Counted from the stretch's first letter, positions 11,812-25,039 are shown. The stretch is DNA of 64,000 bases from Brachypodium distachyon (GCF_000005505.3 NC_016133.3:37537237-37601236); one strand, 5' to 3'. A program made the numbers and translations. Notes: generated by a model not told the origin, from the sequence alone.

Positions 11812-12401
11812 TCACAAATGAGAAAGAGAACTACCATGGCTTGAGGTGTCCTTGCTCACAAGTCACGGCGGCGTGACCTTAAGGTAGCAAAAGAAATCCA
11901 CAGAAACATTCTGACTAATGTGCCCTCAGATTTTTTAATCTCAAATTCGAAAGCAAACACACAAGAATTCAACGATGCATGGAGGCTTTTCCTTGGAATT
12001 TCTACCATGAATCTCCATTCGGTTGTTTCAACTTTGATGCGTCCGACGGGCGACGGCTAATCTCTCCCCATCCGGCCCGTCCCCGGCGGATGCCCCACCA
12101 CTCCACCAGTGTACGAGTTCCCGTCCTTCCGGGCAAAAAAGCTACATGTCGTTCACTTCTCGGCACACCGCTAGCTCTGCCCTTCCACGGTCAAACAAAC
12201 CTCTTCCCTGGCGACCGGTGCACCCGTACCGTAGACTGGACTAGTCAAGCCGTCAAGGTCTGCCCCTGTGAACCACTATTAAAAGTGGGCCCCACCGGGA
12301 CCACCACACCCAGGCATTTTTGTCGTCGCCTGGCCCGCTGGCCTGGCCGTCCTTAACTCCCCGTCAGCTGTCTCGTCTGAATGCCCCGTGCTCTCAGATG
12401 C

Positions 12402-12618
12402 CTATAAACTTCCGAGACTGATAGCTTCCTGAGTTCCTTCCGTTGCTGCGCTGCGCCTTTCTTTTCTCGCCTCAGTTTCGTCCTAACTCCGCCCGTCCTT
12501 CCTTCCTTCTCCGGGTGAACGGAGATCCTCCGAAGGACGTCAGGCAGCGCCTCCATCGTGCGATCCGCCCGCCGGCTCTCGCCGTACGTCTCAGGAGGGC
12601 CCTTCACTATCTAATCAG
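12402..12618 (+). promoter_or_regulatory. Sulfate transporter promoter edge and 5' UTR exon
   Basis: A TATA-like box (ctataaac) lies at 12402-12409. About 30 bp downstream begins a pyrimidine-rich leader ending at a donor (ctaatcag then gtataatt) at 12618/12619. The next acceptor is ccccag at 14294, giving a 1.68 kb intron inside the 5' UTR. A GAGAC core (12414-12418), the core of sulfur-response elements, lies just after the TATA box; a 5-bp match alone is weak evidence. Confidence 0.5.
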
Positions 12619-14323
12619 GTATAATTCCCTTCCTTGATCCGGCCGGCCATCGCTTCAACTTCTCTACTACCCCCGTACCCCGCATGCACGGGCATGTTTC
12701 GTTCTCCCCTGCAGTCCGTAGATTGCAATTAACTCTCGCTTTGGGGTTCGTTTTTATTCCGGTTAAAATCCTGTTGGGATTCCTTTTCTTTTTAAATCCG
12801 GGGAGTTCATACTGCATTAAGTTTGTTCCGGGCTGTGGGGTTGTATTTTGGGGTTTCTCGGACTGAATTGTCTAGTTTTTTGTAGCCATCAGCTTCTTCC
12901 TTTGGGATAACCCAAGCAGTAGTTTATTTATCCCTCGTTTTCTATGGACGCGGAACCGGCAACTCTCTCATACATCTTGTCTTTTTGTATGCCTCATAAT
13001 TGGTTGAATATCTCCCTGAATTTTCAGTCGGTTCGTCATTTGCATCCTCCATGCTGTGACGAAAAGTGTTACTCAATCTATCCTCAATCTATCCCCAACC
13101 TAAACTGACAGCAGATCTCTGCTTTGTAGCGACTCCAGGAACTATCCTACAAAACGGAATACTGTAGTACTTAGATTGTCTGAAAAATACCGTGAACAGT
13201 GCCTAACCATTATGGGATCAACTGTGATTCAATCGATGCTTATATGATAACTAGACTAAGCTTAACTTAATCTGTACCTTGTAGATGATAGTTCAATTCC
13301 TTCACTTGCTAACAACTGCTTATCTGTCTGCTTTGAATCTTTGGTTATGGAGTCAAGACTCATGACTAGTGGAATATCTACTGTGTTGGACTATTCAGCC
13401 TAGGCGAAAAGGTTGACTCATTTGTTGATATATTAGCCTTGGAACAGGATCCTAGAAGAAATATTGGAATTCTGAACCAATTATTGCTGATTGAATAAAC
13501 CTGGTTGACCTTTTAGACACTATGTCGGAAACTCTTGTGCAGTTCACCCTTATTATCCATTGTTCACACAGTCACTCTGAACTGAACAATACAATCTACA
13601 TTTTCTTTTTTCCTTTTATACTTCTCCACGCGATGTTTATAGAATGGATAGTAGAATAACTACAGGTTGACAAATGACAATTCAAAGAAACACCTGGTTG
13701 CATCAAAATAAAACCACGCTCTAATTCTTCTTTTCTGTGTTTTCTGTGTTTCTATGGCTATACAGGATTTATCATCAAATAAATTAATGAAAATATCATT
13801 TTTGATTAAAAAGTTTCATACTCTTTATACTTATTTGGTGTCTAACTAGAATTTATTGCATGATTGCACCATATATGTTTCTTCCTCTATTCATCTTAAA
13901 GTGGAAAAACTGTGACGTTAGTTGACATTGTAAAACTTTTCTTTTTGTACATAGCTCAATGAATAAATAGTGGACATAAATAAAAATAATAATTTTGAAT
14001 CGTATACGGGGGCGAGGGAACCAATTTAGCATGTCATTCAAGGTTCAGTTGGGACATTTCTGTTTGATTGACCAACATTGTGTATATAGCGAAGCTTCAC
14101 TGCTTCTCCATTGCTTTTTTCGTAGTAGTAGCCTTGTTCATTTTACAGTTTACTGTTTTCTCGCATTTAATTTTGAAAGGATGTTTTCATTGATGGGGTT
14201 TATTGTGATTATCATTGGTGCAATATTGAAGTAATCTGACATCTAGCCTCCATACCCGCTTCTTTTACTAAAATTAATTCAACAATTTCCCCAGGATAAC
14301 TAAAAGTTGTTCCAATACCTGAG

Positions 14324-17300
14324 ATGGTTCATCATATATCCGATGAGGCAGCAGCAAATGAACCTAGCGTCACCACACAGGCACCCGCCTATGACCCATC
14401 TCAAGCACCTTTGGTGTACAAGGTGGGCTATCCCCCTCAGAAGAATTTGGCCAGCGAGTTTACAGAGACATTGAGAGAGACTTTCTTCCATGACAACCCA
14501 CTACGCCAGTACAAGGACCAATCTTTATGTAGAAAGTTCATGATTGGCTTGGAGTTCTTGTTTCCAGTTTTTGAGTGGGGTAGGGATTACAACTTCAGCA
14601 AGTTCAAAGGCGATCTGATTGCCGGATTGACAATTGCAAGTCTCTGCATTCCTCAGGTATGAAGGGTTACTACTCCACATGTGATTTGACTACCTAAACT
14701 GTGTCTGACATTGAATATGGACTCTACTAGGATATCGGCTATTCGAAGCTTGCTAATTTGGATCCCCAATATGGGCTATGTAAGTTTCTCCTATAGCATC
14801 AGTTGTGGATCTTAGATGTAAAAGTATTTTTGCTTCATCTGGCATTATGATTTACATTTTTCTGTTGGTTTTCAGACTCCAGCTTCATTCCCCCATTGAT
14901 ATATGCTGCCATGGGAAGCTCAAGGGATATAGCAATTGGCCCAGTTGCTGTGGTTTCTCTTTTAATAGGTTCGCTTCTACAAAATGAGGTTGACCATGTC
15001 AAAAACAAGGAGGAATACATGCGCCTTGCTTTCACAGCAACCTTCTTTGCTGGTATCACTCAAGCAGCTCTTGGATTTCTAAGGTATATACAAATATCTA
15101 CCAGAAATTTGCCGATAATGTAGATGCATTCAACTAAGCGTTGGAATTTTTCAGGTTAGGATTCCTCATCGAGTTCTTGTCACATGCAGCGATTGTCGGG
15201 TTCATGGGGGGAGCAGCCATTACTATTGCCCTGCAGCAGCTGAAATATGTGTTGGGTATCTCACAATTTACAAGGAAAACCGACATTATTTCTGTTATGG
15301 AATCTGTATGGGGTTCAGTTCATCATGGGGTACTTATCTCGTACTTAACTGTAACATATCATTTTTTTTTATTTTGGTCACAACATTTCTCTGAATTTCC
15401 TGGGTTTACATATTCTACTCCCTCCGTCCCATACGAAGTGTTACTGATTTAGTACAAATTTAATATGTTATGAAGTGTCGCTGATTTAGTACAACTTTTT
15501 ACTAAATCAGTAATATGGGACGTTGTACTAAATCAGCCACACTTAATATGGGAGGGGGGAAGTACCTTTTAGAATTGAATATTTTTTATTAACAGAAAGA
15601 CAATCCTGATATGGAGATAATTATTTGGAAAAAAAAAATCTGTGAATCGCAATCACTAAATTTATTAATAAAAAAATGCCTCTCCCTACTCTCTACCGTT
15701 AACATATGCTGCAACAGGCATCTTAAATCTGTTCCCCTCTTTTCGTGGTTCTTCCTGCCCCAGACATTAGCATAGGATGAATATTGTCAATGTCTGGCTG
15801 AGTAGTATTGACTAGGTGTTTTCTGTATATGCAGTGGAACTGGCAGACAATTGTTATCGGCATCTCTTTCCTGGCTTTCCTTCTGTTTGCCAAGTACATC
15901 GTGAGCATCTCTTATTTTCATGAACTTCACAACACTTCAACAATACAGAAAGTTATACTATCAGATACTCATGATATTTGATGTACACAGGGGAAAAAGA
16001 ATAAGAAACTTTTCTGGGTGCCGGCTATTGCTCCTATAATTTCAGTTATTCTGGCAACCTTTTTTGTATACATTACTCGAGCTGACAAGCAAGGTGTTCA
16101 GATAGTAAGTAATCAAGTTTTAGTATTACTAAGGCTCAGTTTTACAGACCATGTATTTTTAGTCATGGATGGAATGTTGTTGGCACTTGGCCATGACAGG
16201 TCAGGAAGATCGAAAAGGGCATTAACCCATCATCAGTACACAAGATCTATTTCACCGGTCCATTTCTTGCGAAAGGTTTCAAGATCGGTCTTGTTTGCGG
16301 CATTGTTGGTTTGACAGTGCGTATGCTGATACGAGCACATATTGTTTTTCTCCTATCTCGTGCATTTCCAGATTTCTCATCAATCTGTGGTTACCAACCT
16401 TACCAGGAAGCTGTGGCAATTGGAAGGACGTTTGCTGCTATGAAGGATTATCAATTAGATGGAAACAAGGAGATGGTAGCACTTGGAACAATGAACATAG
16501 TAGGCTCAATGACATCTTGCTATGTCGCCACAGGTAACTCGACATATTATTGCTGAACAGAGCCGACAGTGTACTCTCTCAAATATGCAGTGCCTGAACC
16601 CATCCGCTGCATTTCAGGTTCTTTCTCACGTTCTGCTGTTAACTTCATGGCTGGCTGCAAAACACCAGTATCCAATGTGGTTATGTCGATAGTTGTGCTT
16701 CTCACCTTGTTAGTCATCACACCACTATTCAAGTATACACCAAATGCGATCCTGGGATCGATCATCATTTCTGCTGTTATTGGCCTGGTGGACTATGAAG
16801 CAGCAATTCTCATCTGGAAAGTTGACAAATTGGACTTCATAGCTTGCATGGGAGCATTTTTTGGTGTTGTTTTTGCATCCGTTGAGATTGGTCTCTTGAT
16901 TGCTGTAAGAAGCGACCTAGCTTAGATGAAGAAATCATAATTTGCTTTAGCCTTTTCGTAGAGAGATAAGTAGTAGAACTTACCTTCTGTTTTGGATACC
17001 GACAGGTATCCATCTCGTTTGCTAAAATACTTCTTCAAGTAACAAGGCCAAGGACAGCACTGCTTGGAAACCTTCCAGGTACCACAATATACAGGAACAC
17101 CAGTCAGTATCCAGAAGCAAGACTTATTCCTGGGGTCGTGATAGTGAGGGTTGATTCTGCTATTTATTTTTCCAACTCCAATTACGTCCGAGAGAGGTAA
17201 ATATTGTAAATTTACCACACAGTTATTAGAATTTGAGTAAGGGTGGAATCCACATGAATTCAGCAATTTCAGCCACATAGGCCTGATACCTCGTGCTCCA

Positions 17301-17796
17301 TTGCAGAATTCTTAGGTGGTTGACAGACGGAGAAGATAAAACCAAGGCAGAGGGATTGCCTAAAATCAATTTCTTGATTGTTGAAATGTCACGTAAGTAG
17401 AATGACTCAGTGATCTAAGAACATTCAATTTATTTTTACAATCATCATACGCAGTCTGATTAAAATTGCTGGTGCAGCGGTTATCGATATCGATACAAGT
17501 GGCATACATGCTCTTGAAGATCTATACAAGAATCTTCAGAAGAGAGACATTCAGGTAAATTCATTGAAACTAATTTTTTTAAAGGCTAAAAAGTAGAATG
17601 CAAAAGTTTTACTAGCTCAATGATTAATATGATGCGCTGTGTATTTTGGCAGCTCATATTGTCAAATCCTGGCTCCATTGTCATTGAAAAGCTGCATGCA
17701 TCCAAGCTCACCGAGCACATAGGAAGCAGCAATATTTTCCTTGCTGTTTCTGACGCCGTGCGGTTCTGCACTACTAAATCGATGCAAGAACCATGA
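14324..17796 (+). CDS. SULTR1: High-affinity sulfate transporter, group 1 type
   Basis: SLC26-type proton/sulfate symporter of the plasma membrane. Group 1 members mediate high-affinity sulfate uptake, mainly in roots. Thirteen coding exons, all with GT-AG borders and preserved frame: 14324-14656, 14731-14779, 14876-15083, 15155-15329, 15835-15900, 15991-16104, 16200-16316, 16407-16533, 16618-16904, 17006-17196, 17307-17392, 17478-17554, 17653-17796. They encode 657 residues, the normal length. Diagnostic stretches are [28 protein letters not shown], split here as [10 protein letters not shown] and [42 protein letters not shown]; and [17 protein letters not shown]-terminal STAS domain carries [13 protein letters not shown], including the threonine that is regulatory in Arabidopsis homologues. 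ATG 14324 starts MVHHISDE, 29 bp after the UTR acceptor. I see no defect. Groups 1 and 2 are close; group 1 fits better. Confidence 0.93.
15416..15564. mobile_element. Stowaway-type MITE in sulfate transporter intron 4
   Basis: The left end tactccctccgtcccatac is inverted at the right end as atatgggaggggggaagta. The repeated interior motif gctgatttagtacaa and its inverse give a strong hairpin. It sits wholly inside the intron between coding exons 4 and 5 and does not alter the frame. Confidence 0.75.
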
Positions 17797-17846
17797 GGCG
17801 AAATGCTTATGGCAGTAATATGTAGTATCTATGTAAACGTGTCATA

Positions 17847-17905
17847 TACTCCCTCCATTTCATAATTCTTGTTGCGACGACAAGAATTATGGAACGGAGG
17901 GAGTA
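17847..17905. mobile_element. Minimal 59-bp Stowaway-type palindrome
   Basis: tactccctccatttcataattcttg is mirrored by caagaattatggaacggagggagta with only a few bases between the arms. It starts 51 bp after the transporter stop codon, so it is probably transcribed in the 3' UTR, where it would fold into a hairpin. Confidence 0.75.
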
Positions 17906-18283
17906 CTGATGATACAAACTGTAGCTAGGTGCAGAGGCAAAGCAGCTGCTTCAGCATAAGGTGGTTAATTACAAATTATATCTGTGTCCAATGTACAGAC
18001 TGGTGAAAACATAGAATAAGTTGTTTCAAGGGAAACATATACTATAATAAAGTGCAATCGCCGAATCCCTCCCGTTCTCTTAAATAAGAAATATTTATAG
18101 AAATGTTGTAAACTAGAGTTTTGATAATTTTCCTTTTGTCGTACATAGGTTCTATCTGGCATTGCAATGGATTATGGTAATCCCATTTTGCTGAACCATA
18201 TTTTGCTAATTTACCATTTGGGTAACCTATTATTTCTTGTTTTCATGGCTATATTTTTTACATGAAACTATAAAATAAGTTCA

Positions 18284-19148
18284 TGTTGGAAAATTAAGCA
18301 ATTTCGAGAATAACAATTCAATGAATAATTCCAGAATGTAGATCATGACGACAGTAGCAACTAGCAGATGCATCTCGAAAATACTAAAAGTATTAAACAA
18401 CCCAACGAACAACAATATGAACTCGCAGATCATAACTAAACAACAGATCGAATCACGATGTTCGTACTGTTGCGGTGAAGAGGAAGCCGTGGCTGTTGCG
18501 TTCGCTTGATGAAGTTGTTGACGAAGAAGACGGCGGCGCGTCGCGCACCCGCCGGATCAAGAAGGTAGACGACCCGTGGTTGCAGGGAAGCGAGCAGTCG
18601 CGCGGAGCGCTTCCCAAAAACCTTATTCGCCCTCTTCCGTACAGGATCGCAAAGGCGAAAGGTTTCGGTGACCTGCTCTCTAGATCACTAGTGCACGCTG
18701 GCGCTCAGGATGGAGTAGACTACGACGACGGCGCAAAAGCGAGAGACAGGCGAAACCTTAGCTCGGTTGTGTTGCGTGCCGATGGGGCGGCTCTATATAT
18801 AGTCACGCACGTAACAGATTCCAAAAATATTTCGCGCGCGTGACAAAAAGATAAGAAGCCACGGCTCGAACTCGAACTCGAACTCGAACTCGATCCACGA
18901 AACGCGGCGCGCGTGTCGTGGCGAGCGGAGGAGGAGGAGGAGCGCGCGTGGGGATTTCCCTTGCTCACTTGCTCAATAGGTGAGAAACAACATCCCTTAT
19001 ATGTTGGTCTCACTCACTCTAAACTAGCAAGGTGGGACTATTCTCTTCCCACTCCCCTCATCCCACTTCATGAATGGGCCTTTGAGATTTTCAGAATTTA
19101 TTAAAATTGGGTTTGGGCTGATTAGGTCCACAACACCAAATTCTAACA
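18284..19148 (-). repeat. 3' LTR of the Copia element
   Basis: 865 bp, and matches 23659-24566 over most of its length. It differs by scattered substitutions, by a run of ctcgaa hexamers at about 18863-18890, and by lacking a segment of about 45 bp present in the other LTR (near 24197-24250). It still has the terminal TTCTAACA that is shortened in the partner. A TATA-like tatatata (18792-18799) lies within it. Confidence 0.9.
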
Positions 19149-19685
19149 ATCCCCCACCAGATCTCAAATACCCATTTAGATTTACTTGTTCTCGCTACTT
19201 ATTTATATACTAGTGTTTTAGCAGAGACTGTTAAGTTGAATTTCTGCCTAGAACTTTAAGTTACATCCATCCACACTCACAATGGACTAAGTCTTGAATT
19301 GCAAGCTGGCGTGAAATAGATTTCACTCAAAGTTAACCAGTACTGGGCTATCAGTAGTCTACCCCGCGGGTGGAGCATATGCGTCATACTCCGTGGTCTC
19401 TTCATGAGTTACTAGAGATTATCCAAATCTCATAGATTGCGACGTTAGACAGTCGGACTCATATAGGTGTGTTCTTTCAAGAATACTCTGTAGGACAACA
19501 TCTTTGGCTACGCATAGCCGCAATGAACACATTAAGGCATGTCGCCAACCTGCCTTACAGCAATTTGAGAGTCGCACATCTTCACATAGAGAGGGTTATA
19601 ACATATTCTCCTCTGTTATACCGATAGCTCCGTTCTTCCCAGATCCTACTTCACGGGATCTCCGATCACATAGATCGGGTTACCA

Positions 19686-22600
19686 CTATGGCACAACATT
19701 CATGGGTCTCAACCCCATCTCCCTCGATGCACTCTCTATCACATTATGTGATAGCCCCTTAGTAAAGGGATCTGCCAGGTTTTTCTCTGTTTGAATATAT
19801 GTGACAGTTATCACTCCGGAATTTTTCAATTTCCTGACAGACTGCACACGTCTCCTCATGTGTTTTGATGACTTGGCGTTATCCTTCGAACTGTTCACTT
19901 TAGTAATAAACTTTTGATTATCACATTTCATCAGAATAGCCGGCACTGGTTTTTCAACCACCGGCAAGTCCATCAAAAGATATCTCATCCACTCTGCCTC
20001 AAAGGTGGATGTATCTAAAGCAGCAAGCTCTGCTTCCAAAGTTGATCTCGTCAATATGGTATGTTTGCAAGATCTCCATGATACTACACCACCACCAAGT
20101 ATGAAGGCATACCCGGTTGTGGCGTAGAGATCATCTGCTTCAGAGATCCAGTTCGAATCACAATATCGCACAAGCACAGCTGGATGCCCTGAATAATGTA
20201 TTCCATAACTCACCGTACCTTTTAGATAGCGCCATATCCTTTCCAGTGCACGTCAATGATCTATACCCGGGTTTGACGTGAACCTACTCAATTTGCTCAC
20301 GGCAAAAGAGATATCAGGCCTCGTAGCGCTAGCTAAGTACATAAGGGAACCGATTATTTGAGAGTATCTCCATTGATCTTTCCCTTCTCCATTGTTCTTT
20401 CTGAGTATCACGCTGGGGTCATACGGTGTTGGTGAAGGTTTGCTGTCAGTAAAACCGAAGCGACTCAAGACCTTCTCAACATAGTGGGATTGCAACAAAG
20501 TAATTCCACTCTCATCTTTAACCAGCTTAATGTTAAGAATAACATCAGCCTCTCCCAGATCTTTCATATCAAAGCAACTTGATAGAAACGACTTGACCTC
20601 ATTTATCATTTTTATGTTTGTACCAAAAATCAGAATATCATCCACGTACAAACACAAAATAACACCTTCGCCCCCACCATGGCGATAGTACACACATCTA
20701 TCAGCCTCATTAATGACAAAGCCTGCAGAAGTTAAAGTTCTGTCAAACTTCTTGTGCCACTGCTTAGGTGCTTGTTTTAATCCATACAAAGATTTTAGTA
20801 ACTTGCACATCTTTCTCTCTTCACCCTTTACCATAAATCCATCTGGCCGATCCATGTAAATTTCCTCTTCCAACTCTCAATTAAGGAAAGCTGTCTTTAC
20901 ATCTATTTGATGAACGACAAGACTATAGGAGGCAGCCATGGATAGTAGTACTCGAATGGGAGTAAGTCTAGCAACGGGTGAATAGGTGTCGAAGTAATCT
21001 TTGCCTTCTTTCTGAGTGTAGCCTTTCGCCACAAGCCGTGCCTTATACTTTTCAATAGTACCGTCAGGCCTTAGCTTCTTCTTGAACACCCACTTGCAGC
21101 CTACTGGCTTACAACTGTGGGGTCGTTCAGATAGCTCCCAAGTCCCATTAGAAAGAATGGAGTCCATCACACTCTGGACAGCTTCTTTCCAGTCATCTGC
21201 ATCCGGAGATGCATATGCCTCTGCAATGGTTTTGGGAGTATCCTCCACAAGGTACACAATGAAGTCATCACCGAAGGATTTTGCAATCCTTCGTCTCTTA
21301 CTCTTGGAAAGAGCTTCATTGTCATCCTTCTCAACATCATCCTCTGGATGTTCAGATTCATTATCAAATGTATTAGATACAGTTATGCGAGACTCAGGTA
21401 ATATTTCAGAAGAAATTCTAGCAATGCTATGCATATCTTTCATAGGAAAAATATTCTCAAAAAATGTTGCATCACGAGATTCCATATAGTATCAACATGC
21501 ATATCAGGTACCTCGGATTTAACTACTAAGAATCTATAGCCCATGCTCCGCTGAGCATAGCCTAGAAAGATACAATCCACTGTCTTCGGTCCGAACTTGC
21601 GTTTCTTGGGAATTGGAACGTTGACCTTCGCCAAACATCCCAAGTGCGCAAGTAAGAAAGTGATGGCTTTCTTCCAATCCATTCCTCGTAGGGAGTCTTC
21701 TCTTTATTTTTGTATGGAACTTTATTCAGGACATGACATGAAGTCAGTAGCGCCTCCCCCCACCATGCCTTAGATAAACCGGCAGTGGCTAACATGGAAT
21801 TCACCAAGTCAGTCAGCGTGCGGTTTTTCCTCTCGGCGACCCCGTTTGATTGGGGAGAATAGGGAGGCGTCCTCTCATGAATAATACCATGTTCCGCACA
21901 AAACTCATCAAATACATTGGAGAAATACTCGTCACCACGATCCGACCTAAAACGTTTGATCTTTCTCTCCAATTGATTTTCAACTTCAGCCTTATAGATT
22001 TTAAAGTAGTCTAAAGCCTCATCTTTAGTTCGCAACAAATAAACATAGCAGAATCTAGTAGTATCATCAATTAACGTCATGAAATATCTCTTTTCACCTT
22101 TTGTCAACACATCATTCATCTCACAAAGATCAGAATGTATGAGTTCTAGAGGTGCCAGATTTCTCTCCTCGGCCGCCGTGTGGGGCTTTCGAGATTGCTT
22201 TGATTGCACACAACTATGGCACTTAGAATCTTTGGCAATGGTGAAAGTAGGAATTAAACTCATAGTGGATAGCCGAGACATTAAACCAAAATTAATGTGA
22301 CATAAACGAGAGTGCTAAACACTTGCATTATGATTAACACTGCCACAAATATGATTTACTGGCATATCACTAAAATCAGAAAGGGAAAAGCGGAACAAGC
22401 CTCCGCACTCATAGCCTTTACCAATAAGTTGTCCATGTTTGGACACAACTATTTTATTAGACTCTAAAACTACCTTAAAACCATCTCTGCATAAAAGGGA
22501 ACCGCTAACGAGATTCTTGTTCATCGAGGGGACATGCATCACGTTCCTTAGCCGCACGATCTTCCCCGAAGTAAACTTCAGATCGACCGTACCAACACCA

Positions 22601-23619
22601 CGAACAGCTACATGCGACCCGTTCCCCATCAAGACGGTTGAATCCCTTCCATGCTGGTAAGAAGTAAACAAAGAGATGTCAGAACATACATGAACATTAG
22701 CACCCGTATCAATCCACCAACATGGAGATTGAAATACTGAAAGGACAATAGGTAAAATACCGTACGTGTCAGTGTTGCTAGCGGTCACGACGTTGACAGT
22801 CTTCTGCCCCTTTTTCCCTCTCCGATCTGCACGATCAGGACAGTCTCTGGAAAAGTGGCCGAGCTCTCCACAGGTGAAACAATTCATCTCGCCTTTGTTT
22901 ACTTTCTTCTTCTTCTTGAAGGTAGTAGTCTGCGCAGGCTTGTTGTTGTTAACAACAGCGGACTTCTTCCCTTTGTTCTTTCCGTTGCCGCGAAAGTTCC
23001 TCTGTACCATATTGGCAATAGACGGAAAATCAGCAGCCTTCTCAGTGCTGTCCTTAGCCCGAGTTTTCTCTTCAACGTCAAGGAACGCTATCAGTTGTTC
23101 AACTGATATCTCTTGTCTCTTGTGTTTTAGAGACGTGGCGAAGTTCCTCCACGCGGGAGGTAACTTTGCAATAATGCACCCAGCCACGTACTTGTCGAGT
23201 AAACCACACTTGAGAAGCTTGAGCTCTCTCACAATGATCTGTATCTCATGCGCCTGTTCAACTACAGAACACTTATCCACCATCTTGTAGTCGTTCAGCG
23301 ACTCCATGGTATACAATTCACTGCCTGCATCGGTTGCACCGATTTTAGCATCCAGTGCATCCCGCAATTCCTTCCCGTCTTCTATGTGCATATACACATC
23401 ACAAAGACGGTCAGAAAGAACACTTAAAATGCATCCTCTAAAGGCAACACTGGCATCCTGAAAAATATTCTGAGCTTCCTCAGATAAATCTCCCTCTGGT
23501 TTGCCGTCTGTCACACAGAATACTTTCAGAGTCTACAACCAGAGCATGGCCTTTAATTGCCATCTCTTGAAGTACATCCCGGAAAATTTATCCGGCTTCA
23601 ATGCATCGGCTAAACCCAT
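19686..23619 (-). pseudogene. Copia gag-pol polyprotein, broken
   Basis: Gag begins at ATG 23619 and is stopped by TAG at 23535-23533. The frame continues through a zinc knuckle (CFTCGELGHFSRDC) and an aspartic protease motif (WWIDTGANVHVCSD), then stops again at 22317-22315. Integrase (D of IHSDLCE, SDRGDEY, E of NGVAERKNR) follows to about 21625, where the frame shifts; a second shift lies near 21495. Reverse transcriptase has YVDDILIFG. Stops at 20879-20877 and 20255-20253 precede RNase H (RYCDSNWISEADD). The stop at 20255-20253 looks like tryptophan TGG changed to TGA. The order protease-integrase-RT-RNase H identifies Copia rather than Gypsy. Confidence 0.92.
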
Positions 23620-23658
23620 AGTTAAATCAGGAAATTGCCTACAATAAGGTTTTTGGAA

Positions 23659-24566
23659 TGTTGAAAAATTAAGCAATTTCTAGAATAACAATTCAATGAA
23701 TAATTCTAGAATAGAGATCATGACGACAGTAGCAACTAGCAGATACATCTCGAAAATACTAGAAGTATTAAACAACCCAACGAACAGCAATATGAACTCA
23801 CAGATCATAACTAAACAACAGATCGAATCACGATGTACATACTGTTGCGGTGGAGAGGAAGCAATTGCTATTGTGTTTGCTTGACGAAGCTGTTAGACGA
23901 AGAAGACGGCGGCGCGTCGCGCACCTGCCGGATCGAGAAGGTAGACGACCCGTGGTTTCAGGGAAGCGAGCAGTCGCGCGGAGCGCTTCCCAAAAACCTT
24001 ATTCACCCTCTCCCGTACAGGATCGCAAAGGCGAAAGGTTCTGGAGACCTGCTCTCCCGATCGCTGGTGCATGCCGGCGCTCGGGATGGAGTAGACTACG
24101 ACGACGGCGCAAAAGCGAGAGACAGGCGAAACCCTAGCTCGGTTGTGTTGTGTGCCGATCGGAGGGACGGGGCGGCTCTATATATAGTCACGCAGGTATA
24201 GGTCGGTTCGGTTTAGGAAACCTGAACCGACTCCACAAAATCTGCACGCATCCGTAACAGATTTCAAAAATACCTCGCGCGCGTGACAAAAAGATAAGAA
24301 GCACCGCACCGGCCCGGGCCCGGGCCGGCACGACTTGAAATCGATCCACGAAACGCGGCGCGAGGAGGGTGCGTGGGGATTTCCCTTGCTCACTTGCTCA
24401 ATAGGTGAGAAACAACTTTCCTATATGTTGGTCTCACTCACTCTAAACTAGCAAGGTGGGACTATTCCCTTCCCACTCACCTCATCCCACTTCATGAATG
24501 GGCGTTTGAGATTTTCAGAATTTATTAAAATTGGGGTTGGGCTGATCAGGCCCACAACACCAAACA
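23659..24566 (-). repeat. 5' LTR of the Copia element
   Basis: 908 bp; promoter LTR of the minus-strand element. Compared with the 3' LTR it carries an extra segment (about 24197-24250, with ggtcggttcggtttagg and a near-inverse) and has lost 6 bp just inside its outer CA. The outer end is CCAAACA, followed directly by the GTTCA duplication. Confidence 0.9.
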
Positions 24567-24739
24567 GTTCAGTGACCCACTACCTCAGGGTTCAAGGAAG
24601 ATGCAAACTTCGGGATGTGCATTAGAAAACTGACTGAAATTTGCATGTTCAAACTTCAAAAGGACACAACTAACTGAAATTTTAACTGAAATTCAGTGAA
24701 CCTCTCTCCTTGTATAGTTGGCTAGTTGCCTTCACATTT

Positions 24740-25030
24740 TTCCTCAGCAGTGCTGATTTCATTAATTAAGCAGGAGTGAAAAAAGTAATTGTACAAGAGC
24801 AAGAACGAAGGGAAAAAAAGAAAAACAGAATAGGCTAAACAAAAGATGGTGGCCTAGACCGTAGAAAAAACTAGGAGAAATCAAGGTGGATCAACCCATC
24901 TTGTGGCCTTGAGACCCCCCAAGTCCCAATAGTTAAGCTCTTCCGACAAAATTCCAAACAGGTCTGAGCTGATCGGGCAGTAGCTTGGAAAATTCGGTTG
25001 TTTCTTTCCTTCCAGATGATCCAAGAATGA
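24740..25030 (-). mobile_element. LINE 3'-end fragment, minus strand
   Basis: On the minus strand the sequence reads SWIIWKERNNRIFQATARSA, then a further 30 residues to a stop. This is the typical end of plant LINE ORF2, after the zinc-binding region. Downstream comes an AT-rich tail. It abuts a second LINE piece in the opposite orientation. Confidence 0.6.
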
Positions 25031-25039
25031 AGAATTTGC

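Larger units (their letters stand above)
18284..24566 (-). mobile_element. Full-length Copia LTR retrotransposon, inactivated
   Basis: The element lies on the minus strand: 5' LTR at right (23659-24566) and 3' LTR at left (18284-19148). GTTCA is duplicated outside both ends (18279-18283 and 24567-24571). The LTRs start and end with TG...CA and short inverted ends (TGTTGGAA/TTCTAACA). A polypurine tract (ggtgggggat, minus strand) abuts the 3' LTR at 19149-19158. The internal order is gag, protease, integrase, reverse transcriptase, RNase H, as in Copia. At least four in-frame stops and two frameshifts break the polyprotein, so it cannot move on its own. I could not identify a primer-binding site after the 5' LTR. 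Confidence 0.93.

Noticed and set aside
18036..18062. atatactataataaagtgcaatcg resembles the 5' start of some grass Helitrons.
   Set aside because: The required TC start is absent and no CTRR end with a hairpin was found at a plausible distance, so I do not call an element.
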